From contig NC_087063.1 of the NCBI RefSeq assembly GCF_963678635.1, positions 20,652,701 to 20,716,700 on the forward strand: a stretch of 64,000 bases of DNA. Direction: 5' to 3'. Below the pieces are notes generated by a model that saw nothing but the letters and a program-made list of their open reading frames with translations, did no database searches and was not told where the DNA came from. Numbering within the stretch: position 1 is the first letter of the stretch; each line of letters opens with the position of its first letter. This document shows, piece after piece, positions 1 to 9,727 of the stretch. Origin of the DNA: Symsagittifera roscoffensis. Taxonomy: Eukaryota > Xenacoelomorpha > Acoela > Convolutidae. A program made the position numbers and the translations under genes.

Positions 1-770
1 AAAACTTGAATTACGTGTTGCAAAACCCAACCGCTTCCATAAGATGCAAAAGTCTCCAAAACTGCTTGCATTTTTTCGACCATTTCAAAAAACTCATCAT
101 CTTCTAATCCTAAGCTCATCGCAGGTTTCATATCAGAGTTTGCATAAATGTCAATCCGCTCGTCGTGCTCAGTTTTACTAGAATCATTTATTACTTTAGG
201 TTTTACCAAACCTAAATTAGCGCTGAACTGAACTTTTCTAGGTCCTTCTGCAACTCGATCGATTATGAGACTTTGAATTTCATCTTTTTTCTCTTGCATA
301 AATTGCAAAAGGTCAATCGGCTGATTTTCATCCATGGGTTGGTTTCCGCCGATCACATACGTTTCAAGAACACCGAAAAAAGCAGACTCACTTTTTTGAA
401 GATTGGTGCCGTTGATTTCGTCTTCATCGACAGCATGCACATCACCGAGAGCAGCATTAGCAGCGGCACTTGTAGTGGCTAAATCAGCAGAGGCAGCTCT
501 CATAACAGGAAGACCATGGGTTGCTAGTAAATGAGCTGATAAGTTTTTGGGCGAATGAAATCCCAAATGACAATAATCACAAACACCTCCAAGTTGACCA
601 TGAGTGTGAAGAATATGTTTTTGTAAATTTGAAAGCATTTGAGCCGTGAATGAACACTCATTGCATCGATAAACAATAAGTCCTTTTTCAACAAAATGTT
701 TGTCACGCTCATGGCGACTTCTATTGCTCTTATTTGCATATTTCAGTGGACAAAAATTGCATTTGAACAT
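1..770 (-). CDS. Polinton protein-primed DNA polymerase B, N-terminal part (runs off left edge)
   Basis: An uninterrupted frame of 256 codons starts at ATG 770 and is still open at base 1, so the gene is partial. It opens with three tandem C2H2 zinc fingers: C4/C7/H20/H25, C36/C39/H52/H57 and C64/C67/H80/H85. A linker follows, and the last residues in the window read GSGWVLQHVIQ. In metazoan Polintons this zinc-finger head followed by a GWVL segment precedes the type-B, protein-primed polymerase that copies the element. The polymerase motifs themselves lie outside the window, so the assignment is inferred from this N-terminal pattern and from the neighbouring Polinton genes. It is transcribed away from the capsid genes, as is common in these elements. 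Unlike several neighbours, no stop or frameshift is seen here. Confidence 0.65.
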   Translation of the reverse strand, partial: MFKCNFCPLKYANKSNRSRHERDKHFVEKGLIVYRCNECSFTAQMLSNLQKHILHTHGQLGGVCDYCHLGFHSPKNLSAHLLATHGLPVMRAASADLATTSAAANAALGDVHAVDEDEINGTNLQKSESAFFGVLETYVIGGNQPMDENQPIDLLQFMQEKKDEIQSLIIDRVAEGPRKVQFSANLGLVKPKVINDSSKTEHDERIDIYANSDMKPAMSLGLEDDEFFEMVEKMQAVLETFASYGSGWVLQHVIQV

Positions 771-2344
771 TTTTTGAAATAAGTTAGGCTATTGATTTTA
801 AGAAAGAAAAAGAATCAAGTGATCTCAAATTACACTCAGAAACAACAGTAAATGGGAAGCATAACTGTTCGTCTACCAATTGCAGAGAAAACGGTTTGTG
901 TTTTGCGCGCGTAAGTTTGAATTTGAATTAAAGTTCCCGCCAAAATTTGAATTAGATTTGAATTTCCCGCCATAACTGGCAAACTCAAATTCGATTGGAC
1001 GAAACAGATAAATTGTTGTTTGAAACGTTAATAATTATTACAAACGATAGAAATTAATCTAAGCCAACCAAGTTTGGGCTAAATTTTAATCCAAAATGAT
1101 TTTAGAGCCAAGAGAGAAAAGTTTTAATTTTATATTTTATCAATTCAAAATATAAATTGATGAAAATTTCGAAATTGCGAATAAAAGTTGAGCATGTCAA
1201 AACACATGATAGATCCTAAATATCCCAGTTGTCATGGGGACAGAATATCCTATAAAAATGTCAAAATTAGTATCAAAAACAGTTGAAATGATGAATAAGT
1301 AAAGCAAAAACTGAAAAATGACAGTTTTTTAACTTTCCAGGCGCATTGCTATCAATGATGTCAATCACGGAGCGGTTGCACGGTCCATGTCATCATGAAT
1401 TTGTCTCAATTGTCTTTCGATTTGAAAAAAAAGTCCGAAAAAATACTTTTCTGTAAAGAGAAATGAGTTTGTTGTTTTAGGGGGGATTAAGGGGATTAGC
1501 GTTTTTCTCGAAGACTATTGAAAAAACATCTACTCCCACAATCTCATTAGTCGTGCCCCTCAATGCACTTTCATAATAACACCACTTGCTCATAATAAAA
1601 AATTGCGTCTTCTGGTTGAAAATCGCATTTTTTCGGAAAAATGAAAAAACGATGAGTCATCAATTAAAAAGTTTGATTTTTATTATTTTTCTCAAATATT
1701 TAGCATGATGATGAATACTTGTATTTTTTTCAATATGATCATTTTTGGAGACAACAGTATCAATGATCAAATGGTAACTCCAATTTGTAGAAAAAGAAAA
1801 AAATTCATGCTTTTTTTTCCTTTTTGTAATTAAAAAATCAAATTTTTAACTAAAAAACATTAAAAAAATAAGTATATTATCAAAAAGTTGGTTTTAAACA
1901 TCTTTTATACTATTTTTCATTATGTTTAATTTGTATGATAACTATTTGAATAAACATATGACAACATAAGTTTTCATCCAAAATTATTTTTTTCCAGTTT
2001 TTTTTTTTGACGTTAATTATCTTTTTTCAAAAAACGAAATTGATTTTTTTAATCTTGTTTTCTAAAAATTAGCATATATATGGATGCTTTTCAGTTTTTT
2101 CTCAAGATCACTAATGTAAATAAGAACTTCAATGTTAATATGTTAAATCCTAATTGTGGAAAAAATGAAAATTTTACGGATTTTTTTTTGTTTTTAATTG
2201 AAAAAAAATAGTCAATTTATTAAAAATAAATGATTTTTTAAACATCAATTTTTAAAGGCTTTTGAAATAAATTTTTAATCAGAACCCAATCGTGTGATAA
2301 TTAATGAACAAATACAAGATACAAACTCAAACTCAATTTTAAAG
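771..2344. other. AT-rich spacer without recognisable gene
   Basis: This 1.6-kb stretch separates the polymerase start from the next minus-strand gene. It is rich in A and T homopolymers, and no long frame or familiar motif was seen on either strand. It probably holds the polymerase promoter close to 780-1000. Confidence 0.5.
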
Positions 2345-3074
2345 TTAAATTATTATACACAATAAATACAAACAAAAATCAATAAAACTCAACCTCAGTT
2401 TCAAAGTTATATAAGGTCCAAATACTCCTGCGCTTTCTCTAGTGTTGTTAGTTTCCTTTTTTTTCTTTGGCGCTAGACAGAGAGAAGGGGTTAAGTTTTC
2501 CATGTGGTTGCTCACAGTAGCCTCAGGGGTACGCTTTGGAGTTGAGCAACCCGGTTCGTCAAGCCATGGTGATACTACAGGGGAAGGATCAGCTTTCGGG
2601 GTAACTACTGATGGTGATTCAATCTGTTCCATTCCCCATAAACGATCAAAAAATTCAATTTCTTCAAAGTATTCTAACTGGTTTTCACACATCGGAGTAA
2701 CATCACAATCGTATTTATACAAAAGTTTTTTTTACTGGTTTTGATAAAGTTGAAATATCAACCTGAAGAGCAAGAGGCTCGTCAGGATCCGTATATTTAC
2801 CAGAATTTGTAAGGTAACTCAAATACTTTATATTCAGTTCTTCGTCTTTCTTTGAAATTTTTAAGGAAAGTTTACTGAATAAATGTAAAAATTTTTTGGG
2901 AATCATAACGTGATGAGTACAAGTCCACTCATCAGAATTGAAACTTTTTTCTTCGTTAATTATTGCTACAAAATTACCGTGAACGGTTTCATAAAAAATG
3001 GTTCTTTCGTGATTGGAATATCCGGCAATAATATAACAAGGCATTTTTGAAGAAAAGTTGGAAGAAAATGACAA
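2345..3074 (-). pseudogene. Polinton accessory gene, possible ssDNA-binding (PC4-like) protein, frameshifted
   Basis: Two minus-strand frames abut here: 3074-2715 (119 codons) and 2722-2345 (125 codons). They overlap at an A8 run near 2728-2735, and loss of one A would make one gene of about 240 codons, so I read this as a single gene split by a 1-nt insertion. The likely start is the internal Met of MPCYIIAG. The N-terminal half has short beta-strand-like segments followed by a helix (IPKKFLHLFSKLSLKI), an arrangement like PC4/YdbC-type single-strand DNA-binding domains. The C-terminal half is Pro/Ser-rich and acidic, then basic (PKKKK). The function is a guess from this pattern and from the location next to a replication gene. 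It is transcribed in the polymerase direction. Confidence 0.4.
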
Positions 3075-3527
3075 ACGTAACGCGGAGAGAAATGAAACTG
3101 AAATGAATTGTGAAAACGCCTCAAGAGATTAAAATAGGGATTGGTTCTTCTAAAATTAGAAATTTCAAGACCTCCTATGTAGTTTTTAATCAGTTTAATA
3201 AGGGAGGGCGTGTAAAATATTTATGTTACCTTGCGTGGTATTCTATGTTTATCTAAATTGCATTCAAACAAATAGCTTGTATCAAAAATAACGTTTAAAC
3301 ATTGTGACCTTTAACACCCATTAAAATTCTTATCAGTTGTACATGCACAAAATACTTATCCATTTGAACTAAATTGCAATCCAATATCTTTGCGATATAA
3401 AGTACATGTGTATATAAATTAAAATAGATACAACGCTTTCTTTTGCAGACATATACAATCAATCGGAACCATTCATTTCTTTCTATTCAGTTTTGAATCA
3501 AGTTACTTTGAAAATTTACTCGTTACA
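3075..3527. promoter_or_regulatory. Divergent promoter region of the Polinton
   Basis: This is the only gap between the minus-strand (replication-side) and plus-strand (capsid-side) genes, so both transcription units should start here. TATA-like strings occur at about 3393-3400 (gatataaag) and 3410-3417 (tatataaa), both 110-135 bases before the plus-strand ATG at 3528. No transcription data are available. Confidence 0.4.
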
Positions 3528-3899
3528 ATGAATAAAACCAAAACAAGCACCACAGCAAATGCAGATAAAGATTTTGGCGATTGTTATTTCGATATTTCGG
3601 AAAACAGTAAAAGACTAGTGCGTGCTACATTGAAAACATATGACCAAACTGGAACTTATGTATTCCTGAAAGTTTTCAAAAAAGCAACTGAAGGCGCTGA
3701 ATTTGAATGTGTACAAAGACTTTCCTTAAGCAGCGAAGAATTTTCAAAATTACTAAAGTCGGGAAAGTCAATCCGAGCGCAAACAAGTGAAATTTCTGAT
3801 ACTGTTGAAAACAAAGACAAACCACAATCTAACTGTAAACGAGCCAGGAAATCTCAACTTTCCTCGAACACAAACGATTTCAAGCACGACTCGAATTAA
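3528..3899 (+). CDS. Small Polinton protein, possible PC4-like ssDNA-binding protein
   Basis: A frame of 123 residues starts with a clear ATG just after the divergent promoter. Residues about 20-85 alternate basic, beta-strand-like segments (KRLVRATLKTYDQTGTYVFL) and end in a helix beginning LSSEEFSKLLKSGKSI. This resembles the PC4/YdbC fold, in which strands are followed by a helix after a Ser/Pro-x-E pattern. The C-terminal 35 residues are polar and basic. The resemblance is by eye only, and the gene could equally be an unrelated small viral protein. It is the first plus-strand gene and appears intact. Confidence 0.4.
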   Translation: MNKTKTSTTANADKDFGDCYFDISENSKRLVRATLKTYDQTGTYVFLKVFKKATEGAEFECVQRLSLSSEEFSKLLKSGKSIRAQTSEISDTVENKDKPQSNCKRARKSQLSSNTNDFKHDSN

Positions 3900-3913
3900 T
3901 TTTCCTTTACAAA

Positions 3914-4702
3914 ATGGCAGAAGCTATGTTCGAAGTTGTGTTACCTGATTATTTCAAAAAATTTCAACCAAATTTAAAATTTGTTATCACTGAAAAAATT
4001 CCTAATGTATCTACTTTTAAAAATTATGCTTTTGGAAGCCACTTCAAATCTGAATATTGCCCTTTTTCAGTCTAGAATGAAAAAAAAATTCATTACCATA
4101 TATTGATTCAAGTAGATTCAGAGGAACAATTAAACCAATTTTTTCCTTCCCAAAAATGTTTCAGTGTTCCTTGTATTTTCACTTGCTTCAAATACTTAAT
4201 TTCTCCTGCTAAAGATGTCAAAGGAAACGGTGAGTTATTTGACAAGCTTAAACTAGCTCTCACTTATTCAGCACAACCTGTTGCAGCCAATCTCGATTTG
4301 TTAGATTTCACTGCAATCAAAAAACGTTTACCCAATTTATTGCTTTCTGCAACATCATCTAACAAACAAACTTCACCAAATCAAAACGTTTGCAAGAAAT
4401 CTCCGGCCGTTGGGGGACAGAAACGAATTGATAATACAGTTACGCCTGCTGCATCGTCGACGTCAAACAAATCCGTAAGAATTTCGACTTCAGTTTCAAA
4501 GAAACATACAGAAAGCAGACATGTTCAAACAGATGAGATGAATACAGAAACTTTGAAAAGATTTGAAAGTTTAATTAATGGACCCCATTCTGCCGCTTTT
4601 TGCAAATTAATGGATATTTTGACAAGTGGATATGGAAAACTTGATGTAGATACTGATGTGCTATTTGTGAAATTTATTGTTGAAGAGAAAGTTAAGTTTT
4701 AA
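3914..4702 (+). pseudogene. Polinton accessory gene of unknown function, one in-frame stop
   Basis: A frame of 263 codons starts at ATG 3914, only 14 bases after the previous stop. It is interrupted by one TAG at 4073-4075 and otherwise stays open in the same frame to 4702. I do not recognise the product. The middle (about residues 125-205) is Ser/Thr/Lys-rich and probably disordered. The C-terminal 55 residues look globular, around LNTETLKRFESLINGP-like and LVDTDVLFVKFIVEEK-like segments. Spacing and strand place it in the same transcription unit as its neighbours. The single stop is most simply read as a late inactivating point mutation. Confidence 0.45.
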
Positions 4703-4734
4703 TTGATACTTTTCATTATTCCCTTTTTATTATA

Positions 4735-5754
4735 TTGAGTTCAGTAAACATGATTTCAACTTTCGATTTAAAACTCATTCATGAAATTTTTATAGACTTA
4801 AAATCACAATATCCAGACAAATCAGTCAGATTTCAGTATTTTTTAGCCACTTGTTTGTATTTGGATGCTGATATTAATTTGGATTTTGTTTTGAAAAACA
4901 GACCATATGGTGGTTTAATTGGAATAGACAATTCGTCGCTCGACAAACACTTGAAACATTTCAAATTTCTTAGAATACATGCTATATTGCATGACGCAGC
5001 GGGATATTTGCAAGAAAAAAATCATACCGGTCCTGGGTACACATATGTTTTGCCTTGTCCAATAAAAAACTGTTACCAGGGTCACGTGACAGGTATTGCG
5101 TTTTGCTTATTTCTTAAAGCATTCAAACCAAAGTTATTTCGTTTGTTGGAATGTTGAGTGAAAGTCATGTTAACCCAAAGAAAGAAAACTAAAAAATTGT
5201 TTTTCAATCATCTCATTATTTTAGATATTGAGGGATTTAAATGTGGCAAGAAACCTTTGATCATAAAGGAACTTTCCGTTTGCTCTGCTAATACAATTGA
5301 TACAATTCATTTTCTGCCACCAGTCCAATTCAACAATTTATCAAAAGAAGAGAAAAAAGCGTACAATTGGGTATCTAAATTTCTACACGGGCTTCGTTGG
5401 GACGAAGGTGAATACCCTTACTCATACTTGGATCAAATTTTTGACAGCATTCGTTTGAGGAACCCAAATTCCCATTTTTTTGCTAAAGGTACACAAAAAT
5501 CTGTTTTACTAGCTGAATACTTGAAATTACCCGTGAAAAATTTGGAAGATTTTGGTTGCCCAAAGATTGAACAGTTATTGGGTCAAGAAAAACATATTTG
5601 CAAACGACATTCTCATTTACTTCCCTCACATCAATTATTAAAGCATTGTACCCGTAGAAAATCCAATGTTTTTTTCGATTGGTTACAAAATGAACTGTCC
5701 AATGATGCAAACAACCTTATCTCCAAATTTGTTGGTTTACGCTTCAATGACTAA
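4735..5754 (+). pseudogene. Polinton exonuclease-like gene, one in-frame stop
   Basis: Two open stretches, 4735-5157 and 5158-5754, are in the same frame and separated only by TGA 5155-5157. Together they make one gene of about 339 codons, starting near ATG 4750. The second part begins with a hydrophobic strand ending LIILDIEGFKC. D-x-E in this setting is the Exo I signature of DEDD 3'-5' exonucleases. Further on come Cys/His residues (CKRHSHLL, HCTRRKSNVFFDWL) that could bind metal. Comparable proteins with this LDIEG strand occur in insect and nematode Polintons, but I cannot confirm the remaining catalytic acids by eye. A role in replication or end-processing is inferred. The stop makes this copy non-functional unless read through. 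Confidence 0.45.
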
Positions 5755-5914
5755 TCAGAGTCCTGAAAACAATTCAACACCAAGAATTAAAGTTACTCTT
5801 ACGCGGACAGGCATATTAGATTGTCGAGGAAAACCTCTCCTGCAAAAACTCGAACAAAACACACTGAACGATATCGAAATCGACAATTTACGGAAATTTT
5901 TTTACAGTTCTTGA
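5747..5914 (+). CDS. Small hypothetical Polinton ORF (55 aa)
   Basis: The ATG at 5747 overlaps the end of the exonuclease-like gene and gives a 55-residue basic/polar product (TPRIKVTLTRTGILDCRG near its start). No family is recognised. Overlap and orientation fit the compact operon-like packing of this element. It is too short to exclude chance. Confidence 0.3.
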   Translation: MTNQSPENNSTPRIKVTLTRTGILDCRGKPLLQKLEQNTLNDIEIDNLRKFFYSS

Positions 5915-5931
5915 CTACTTTCACCTGTACA

Positions 5932-6141
5932 ATGTCCAGACTCCAGGAATTTCGCCAGTCAATTCCGTTGTTCAATCTCAACCTGGAAGGGCTGCAACCT
6001 CAGCTGGGAGAGAGAAGACAAATCCATTTGCATGACCATCAGCTTCCAGCTGATCTGAAAGAATTAGTCAAAACTGATAACGTTGAGGAAATACATTTAG
6101 TTCAAGCCACTATCAGAGTTGCTGCTCATTTTTTGTTGTAA
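5932..6141 (+). CDS. Small hypothetical Polinton ORF (69 aa)
   Basis: ATG 5932 follows the previous stop by 17 bases and opens a 69-residue frame rich in Leu and Gln that ends in a hydrophobic stretch (IRVAAHFLL). No known domain was seen. A further 35-residue frame starts at ATG 6163 and ends at 6270. Both are supported only by spacing and orientation. Confidence 0.3.
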   Translation: MSRLQEFRQSIPLFNLNLEGLQPQLGERRQIHLHDHQLPADLKELVKTDNVEEIHLVQATIRVAAHFLL

Positions 6142-6331
6142 AGTTCAAATCTAATTGTAACCATGACAAATTCACAAAATATGAGTTTTTCTTCATTGAA
6201 CGAGGAGTTGATTTGCCTGTTGAACCGAAATGACGAATCACATACATATACCAAGTTTTGTGAATCATAATAAATATATTTATTGATTGTCTTCATTTTC
6301 TTTTGATCTTGTGTGATTACTAGTTGCTAAC

Positions 6332-6628
6332 ATGTCGTGTTTGAAAATTCAAAAATTCAAAAAAATATTTTTGCCAAAAGAAAACACACAAAATGTGAGT
6401 TTAACAGGTGAGAATTTACCAAAAGAGTTATTAGACGAAATCAGTACCGGAAACGTAGAAAAAATTGTTCGGATACTTCTCACAGACAAAAACATAGCAA
6501 GATATATAATAAAATACAAACCAAACGGCAATAGATCAGAGAGAAAAAAAGGCGATTGGTATGCAGTTGTAACTATCAACCTTGATACAAATAAGCAAAA
6601 AAAGTCTTCCAGTAAACATGGAAATTGA
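6332..6628 (+). CDS. Small hypothetical Polinton ORF (98 aa)
   Basis: A frame of 98 residues with an ATG at 6332. It is strongly basic (Lys/Arg-rich), especially at the start (KIQKFKKIFLPKE) and end (NKQKKSSSK). The middle contains an amphipathic stretch ending in LLTDKNIARYIIKYK. No family is recognised. It overlaps the following membrane-protein ORF by about 11 bases, typical of this element. Confidence 0.35.
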   Translation: MSCLKIQKFKKIFLPKENTQNVSLTGENLPKELLDEISTGNVEKIVRILLTDKNIARYIIKYKPNGNRSERKKGDWYAVVTINLDTNKQKKSSSKHGN

Positions 6629-6908
6629 AGAAACCACCACTGTTGAGAACAATGCTTGCGACTTTGTAGACATTGGTGGTGCCGAACAGTCTTTATCTCA
6701 CGAAAACAGATCTTGGAAATTTTGTAATTCTGTTTCTCTTCCGTCTGCAGAAGTTGTCTTTTTCACACAAGTCTGTTTCATTTTCATTTTGCTCTCTTTA
6801 TCTATTTCAAAATTGTCTTTTTACAATCTTAGTTGTGACGAGACTGCCATTTGGCTTTCAATACTATCCAGTACAGTTGGTTACATTTTACCCAATCCCA
6901 AGTTATAA
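6618..6908 (+). CDS. Small membrane protein of the Polinton (96 aa)
   Basis: I choose ATG 6618 because it overlaps the previous gene slightly and avoids a long non-viral-looking extension. The first half is acidic. Residues about 45-70 form one strong hydrophobic segment (VVFFTQVCFIFILLSLSI) consistent with a transmembrane helix. A second weaker hydrophobic stretch lies near the C-terminus. The gene sits directly upstream of the packaging ATPase with 2 bases between. Polintons and adintoviruses commonly carry small membrane proteins of unknown role here. The function is not known. Confidence 0.4.
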   Translation: MEIEETTTVENNACDFVDIGGAEQSLSHENRSWKFCNSVSLPSAEVVFFTQVCFIFILLSLSISKLSFYNLSCDETAIWLSILSSTVGYILPNPKL

Positions 6909-6910
6909 TA

Positions 6911-7603
6911 ATGAATAAGATCATTTCAACAAAAGATCGTCTGTTTATGTCCGTTTCAGGTCCCTCGGGATCTGGCAAAACTGATTTAATTTTTCAAATG
7001 CTTCTCAAAGGTACATTCTATCCATCATATAACAAGATATTTTATTTTTATCTTCACGATCAACCCAAATACCGTTCCTTTGTTTCTCACAACAAATTTG
7101 ATATTGAATTTATAAAATTGTCCAGCTTTGAAATTGTTAATAACTTACGGGATTGTATGATTGTCTTTGATGATACCTGTGAAGAAATTTTTAATGAAAA
7201 AGATTTTGTTAAATTAGCTACAGCAGGCCGACATAAAAATGTTCATGTTATTTATGTCAAGCACAATTTATTTCAGCAAAGTAAGCAATCACGTACAATA
7301 GATTTGAATACAACTCACTTAATTTTGTTCAAATCACCTCGAGACATTCAACAAATTGATTATTTAGGCAGACAGTTGAATAATGCAAAATTCCTCCGTC
7401 ATGCGTATCAGTTGGCAACGAAAGAAGATTTCGGTCATCTGTTGATAGACTTGGATCCCAAAACTTCAGAATGTCTTCGTTATTCGTCAAACATAGTTCC
7501 ACCATCACCAACCATTTTCTATTTACCATCCTCAAAAGCAGTTATCACATCTCTTGAAAATGAAAGAGAAAGAATTATGTATATTGAAGCAAATGCTCAA
7601 TAG
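6911..7603 (+). CDS. A32/FtsK-like DNA-packaging ATPase
   Basis: A frame of 230 residues from ATG 6911. Walker A is GPSGSGKT at residues 17-24 and Walker B is IVFDD at 84-88. After these comes the conserved TAGRHKNVHVIYVKHNLFQ block (about residues 100-120) with an Asn/Gln sensor and an Arg-rich tail, the signature order of A32-type genome-packaging ATPases in Polintons, virophages and poxviruses. It would pump the element's DNA into a capsid. The length is normal for Polintons and the frame is intact, in contrast to the integrase and capsid genes downstream. The 3' end overlaps the next ORF by 11 bases. A longer upstream frame exists, but the ATG two bases after the preceding stop is the better start. 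Confidence 0.9.
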   Translation: MNKIISTKDRLFMSVSGPSGSGKTDLIFQMLLKGTFYPSYNKIFYFYLHDQPKYRSFVSHNKFDIEFIKLSSFEIVNNLRDCMIVFDDTCEEIFNEKDFVKLATAGRHKNVHVIYVKHNLFQQSKQSRTIDLNTTHLILFKSPRDIQQIDYLGRQLNNAKFLRHAYQLATKEDFGHLLIDLDPKTSECLRYSSNIVPPSPTIFYLPSSKAVITSLENERERIMYIEANAQ

Positions 7604-7850
7604 TCGCCATTGTAGATCAATTTTGACAGGAGCTGATTCAAATTTTATTAGATTTCTTTGCGATTGTTTTGTGAATGTTTTTCTGGGACATGTTCCAGCT
7701 AACAAAAGTTTCATCGAGAGTAAGAAAATACCATTTGGAAAAATTGTTGACCCTAAGTTTAGTATCCGAGAAAAACGAAAAGTTTTGGCAAACAATATTT
7801 CACTGGTTAAATCAATCGGAGAATCGTGTTACATTTACCTGAAAAACTAG
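7593..7850 (+). CDS. Small conserved Polinton protein next to the ATPase (85 aa)
   Basis: ATG 7593 lies inside the end of the ATPase gene. The 85-residue product has an amphipathic N-terminal part, a Cys-containing hydrophobic middle (NFIRFLCDCFVNVFLGHVP) and a basic C-terminus (REKRKVLA). A small basic protein with this helix, gap and KRK-L-A pattern is frequently found beside the ATPase or capsid genes of animal Polintons; its role is unsettled. Overlap with the ATPase suggests coupled translation or at least shared regulation. Intact. Confidence 0.55.
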   Translation: MLNSRHCRSILTGADSNFIRFLCDCFVNVFLGHVPANKSFIESKKIPFGKIVDPKFSIREKRKVLANNISLVKSIGESCYIYLKN

Positions 7851-7860
7851 AACCTCAGGC

Positions 7861-8796
7861 ATGTATGCTGAAGAATTCATCCTCATTCCTCGAAAAACAT
7901 ATGCTCCAGATGAAAAAACTGCACCACAATCTCAAATCCTTCATAATCCATTAATTAACGACAAATCATCTCAACTCAATTACATACAACGATTTCGAGA
8001 ACGAAATATCAGCCGTGACTCTCCACCACCATTAAACCCAACATCTCCTATTCCTTTAACCCCTAATAATGTAGTACCAAATCTTCGAAAAAGAAATTTA
8101 TCTGCACTTACTAATTTCAGTGATGATGGTGATGATGAAGCAGAAAAAAATTTTGAATCATACAATTCACTGCAGCAGACAAGCTCAAAGAGAACAGAAA
8201 AAAACGATGAAAAAAGTAATGGAAAAACCGCTGAAGTGTTTCGAAAGGTTATGGAATCCATTCAAGAGCTATTGGAAGCTAATAAATTGGAAAGGGCAAA
8301 CATCGTGCTAAAGCAGTTGTTCAAAGTTGAATCCTTGACTTTAGACGTTGACGGATATGTTTTAATTCAAGGAAAACCAACACTCGTTAAAATTGAATCT
8401 TTTTTGTACGATACACAGCAAAACACAAAAAAACTTGAGGGTGTTTTTTATCCACAAATTTTGAAAGAACTGAATCTTGATCCTAGCTTAGTGTCCAACA
8501 CTTATGCCAAACAGATTCTCCGCTCGCTTAAGAGCGAAGCAGCTAAGCCCTCAACTTCTTCCTCCTTCGTCTCCGACGACAACCCGACAACTGAGTACTC
8601 GAAGAGATCTAAACCCTCCTCTTCGAAGACTCGATCGACAACTCTCAAACCCAAAACCAAGCAATCCGACAAAAGAAAAACCCAGAAAAAAGAATTTTTC
8701 CCCACCACCAACGACGACGATGATAAAAACTATGAAAGCAGTAAAGAATCGTTTGCGACGACGTCAACAAAAGAATGGAAATCCTACTATCAGTGA
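7861..8796 (+). CDS. Polinton structural or virion-associated protein of unknown function (311 aa)
   Basis: A frame of 311 residues from ATG 7861. The start (MYAEEFILIPRKTY) resembles the N-terminus of a conserved Polinton gene located between the ATPase and the integrase, whose products have a disordered N-terminal half and a compact middle. Here residues about 35-125 are polar and acidic, 130-235 look folded (helix-rich, KVMESIQELLEANKLERA, then strands), and 240-311 are Ser/Thr/Lys-rich. Its 3' end overlaps the proposed integrase start by about 75 bases in another frame. No enzymatic motif is visible, and a virion role is inference from position. Confidence 0.5.
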   Translation: MYAEEFILIPRKTYAPDEKTAPQSQILHNPLINDKSSQLNYIQRFRERNISRDSPPPLNPTSPIPLTPNNVVPNLRKRNLSALTNFSDDGDDEAEKNFESYNSLQQTSSKRTEKNDEKSNGKTAEVFRKVMESIQELLEANKLERANIVLKQLFKVESLTLDVDGYVLIQGKPTLVKIESFLYDTQQNTKKLEGVFYPQILKELNLDPSLVSNTYAKQILRSLKSEAAKPSTSSSFVSDDNPTTEYSKRSKPSSSKTRSTTLKPKTKQSDKRKTQKKEFFPTTNDDDDKNYESSKESFATTSTKEWKSYYQ

Positions 8797-9727
8797 AGAA
8801 AAGAAACTCAAATTACTCTACACGAAAGGTCCAGCTGCATTTGGTAGCGTTAAAAATTTAACAAATGCTAGTCAACTCTCACCAAAAAAAGTTTAAAAAT
8901 TTCTGAGATCTCAATCATCACATACAAAGTATGGATTGTTTCGTAAAACATATCCTCGGCTAAAAGTGATTGTTAACGATATCAACGAAATTTGGTCTCT
9001 TGACTTAGCTTATGTTGATAAATTGGCTAAATATAACCGAGGGGTACGATATTTGTTAGTTGCTGTCGATTGTCTCTCTCGCGACTTACGAGTGGAACCC
9101 CTGAAGACCAAATATGCTAAGGAAACAACCGAAGCTTTCAAAAAAATGATCAAAACAAAACAACCAAAAAAAGTTTGGGTTGACAAAGGCACCGAGTTTA
9201 AAGGAGAGTTCGAAAAGTTATGTACTAAACGAGAAATCATCAAATACAATACTCACAGTGAAAAAAAATCAGCGTTTGCCGAAAGAAACATTCGATCGCT
9301 GAAAAGTATTATGTACAAATACTTGGAGTTTGAATGGACTTACAGTTATATTGAAAAATTACAAAGTTTTGTTCAAACGATTAACTCACGCGTTAATAGA
9401 GTAACAAAATTGGCTCCAAACAAGGTCACAAGAAAACATGTACCTGCTTTAGTTTCATTAATTGCAAACAGTTCATCGAAGTTGGTACAGAAACCAAAAT
9501 TTTATGTTGGTGACTATGTGCGAATAGCGAAGACTGACTTGCCTTTTAGAAAAGGTTACAAGCAGATTTTTACAGACGAAGTTTTTGAAATAGTTGCCAT
9601 TCCTACTGTAAACCCTCCAACATACAGTCTCATTGATGCGGAAAAGGAAGAAATCAGCGGAAAATTTTATGAAAAAGAACTTAGTTTAATTGGAAACAAA
9701 GCTGATTATAACGAAAATGGGCAGTGA
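8720..9727 (+). pseudogene. Polinton retroviral-type (DDE) integrase, one in-frame stop
   Basis: The frame begins at ATG 8720 with a basic leader. It then has the N-terminal region KLKLLYTKGPAAFGSV found at the head of Polinton integrases, an in-frame TAA at 8894-8896, and continues in the same frame to 9727. The core catalytic residues are D95 (SLDLAYVD), D155 (VDKGTEF) and E188 (AFAERNIRS), with 32 residues between the second Asp and the Glu. A C-terminal chromo-like/SH3-like segment follows (YVGDYVRIA and later). The enzyme would insert linear element DNA and make 6-bp target duplications. The single stop, with all later motifs preserved, points to recent inactivation. The gene overlaps the next one by 11 bases. 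Confidence 0.85.
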
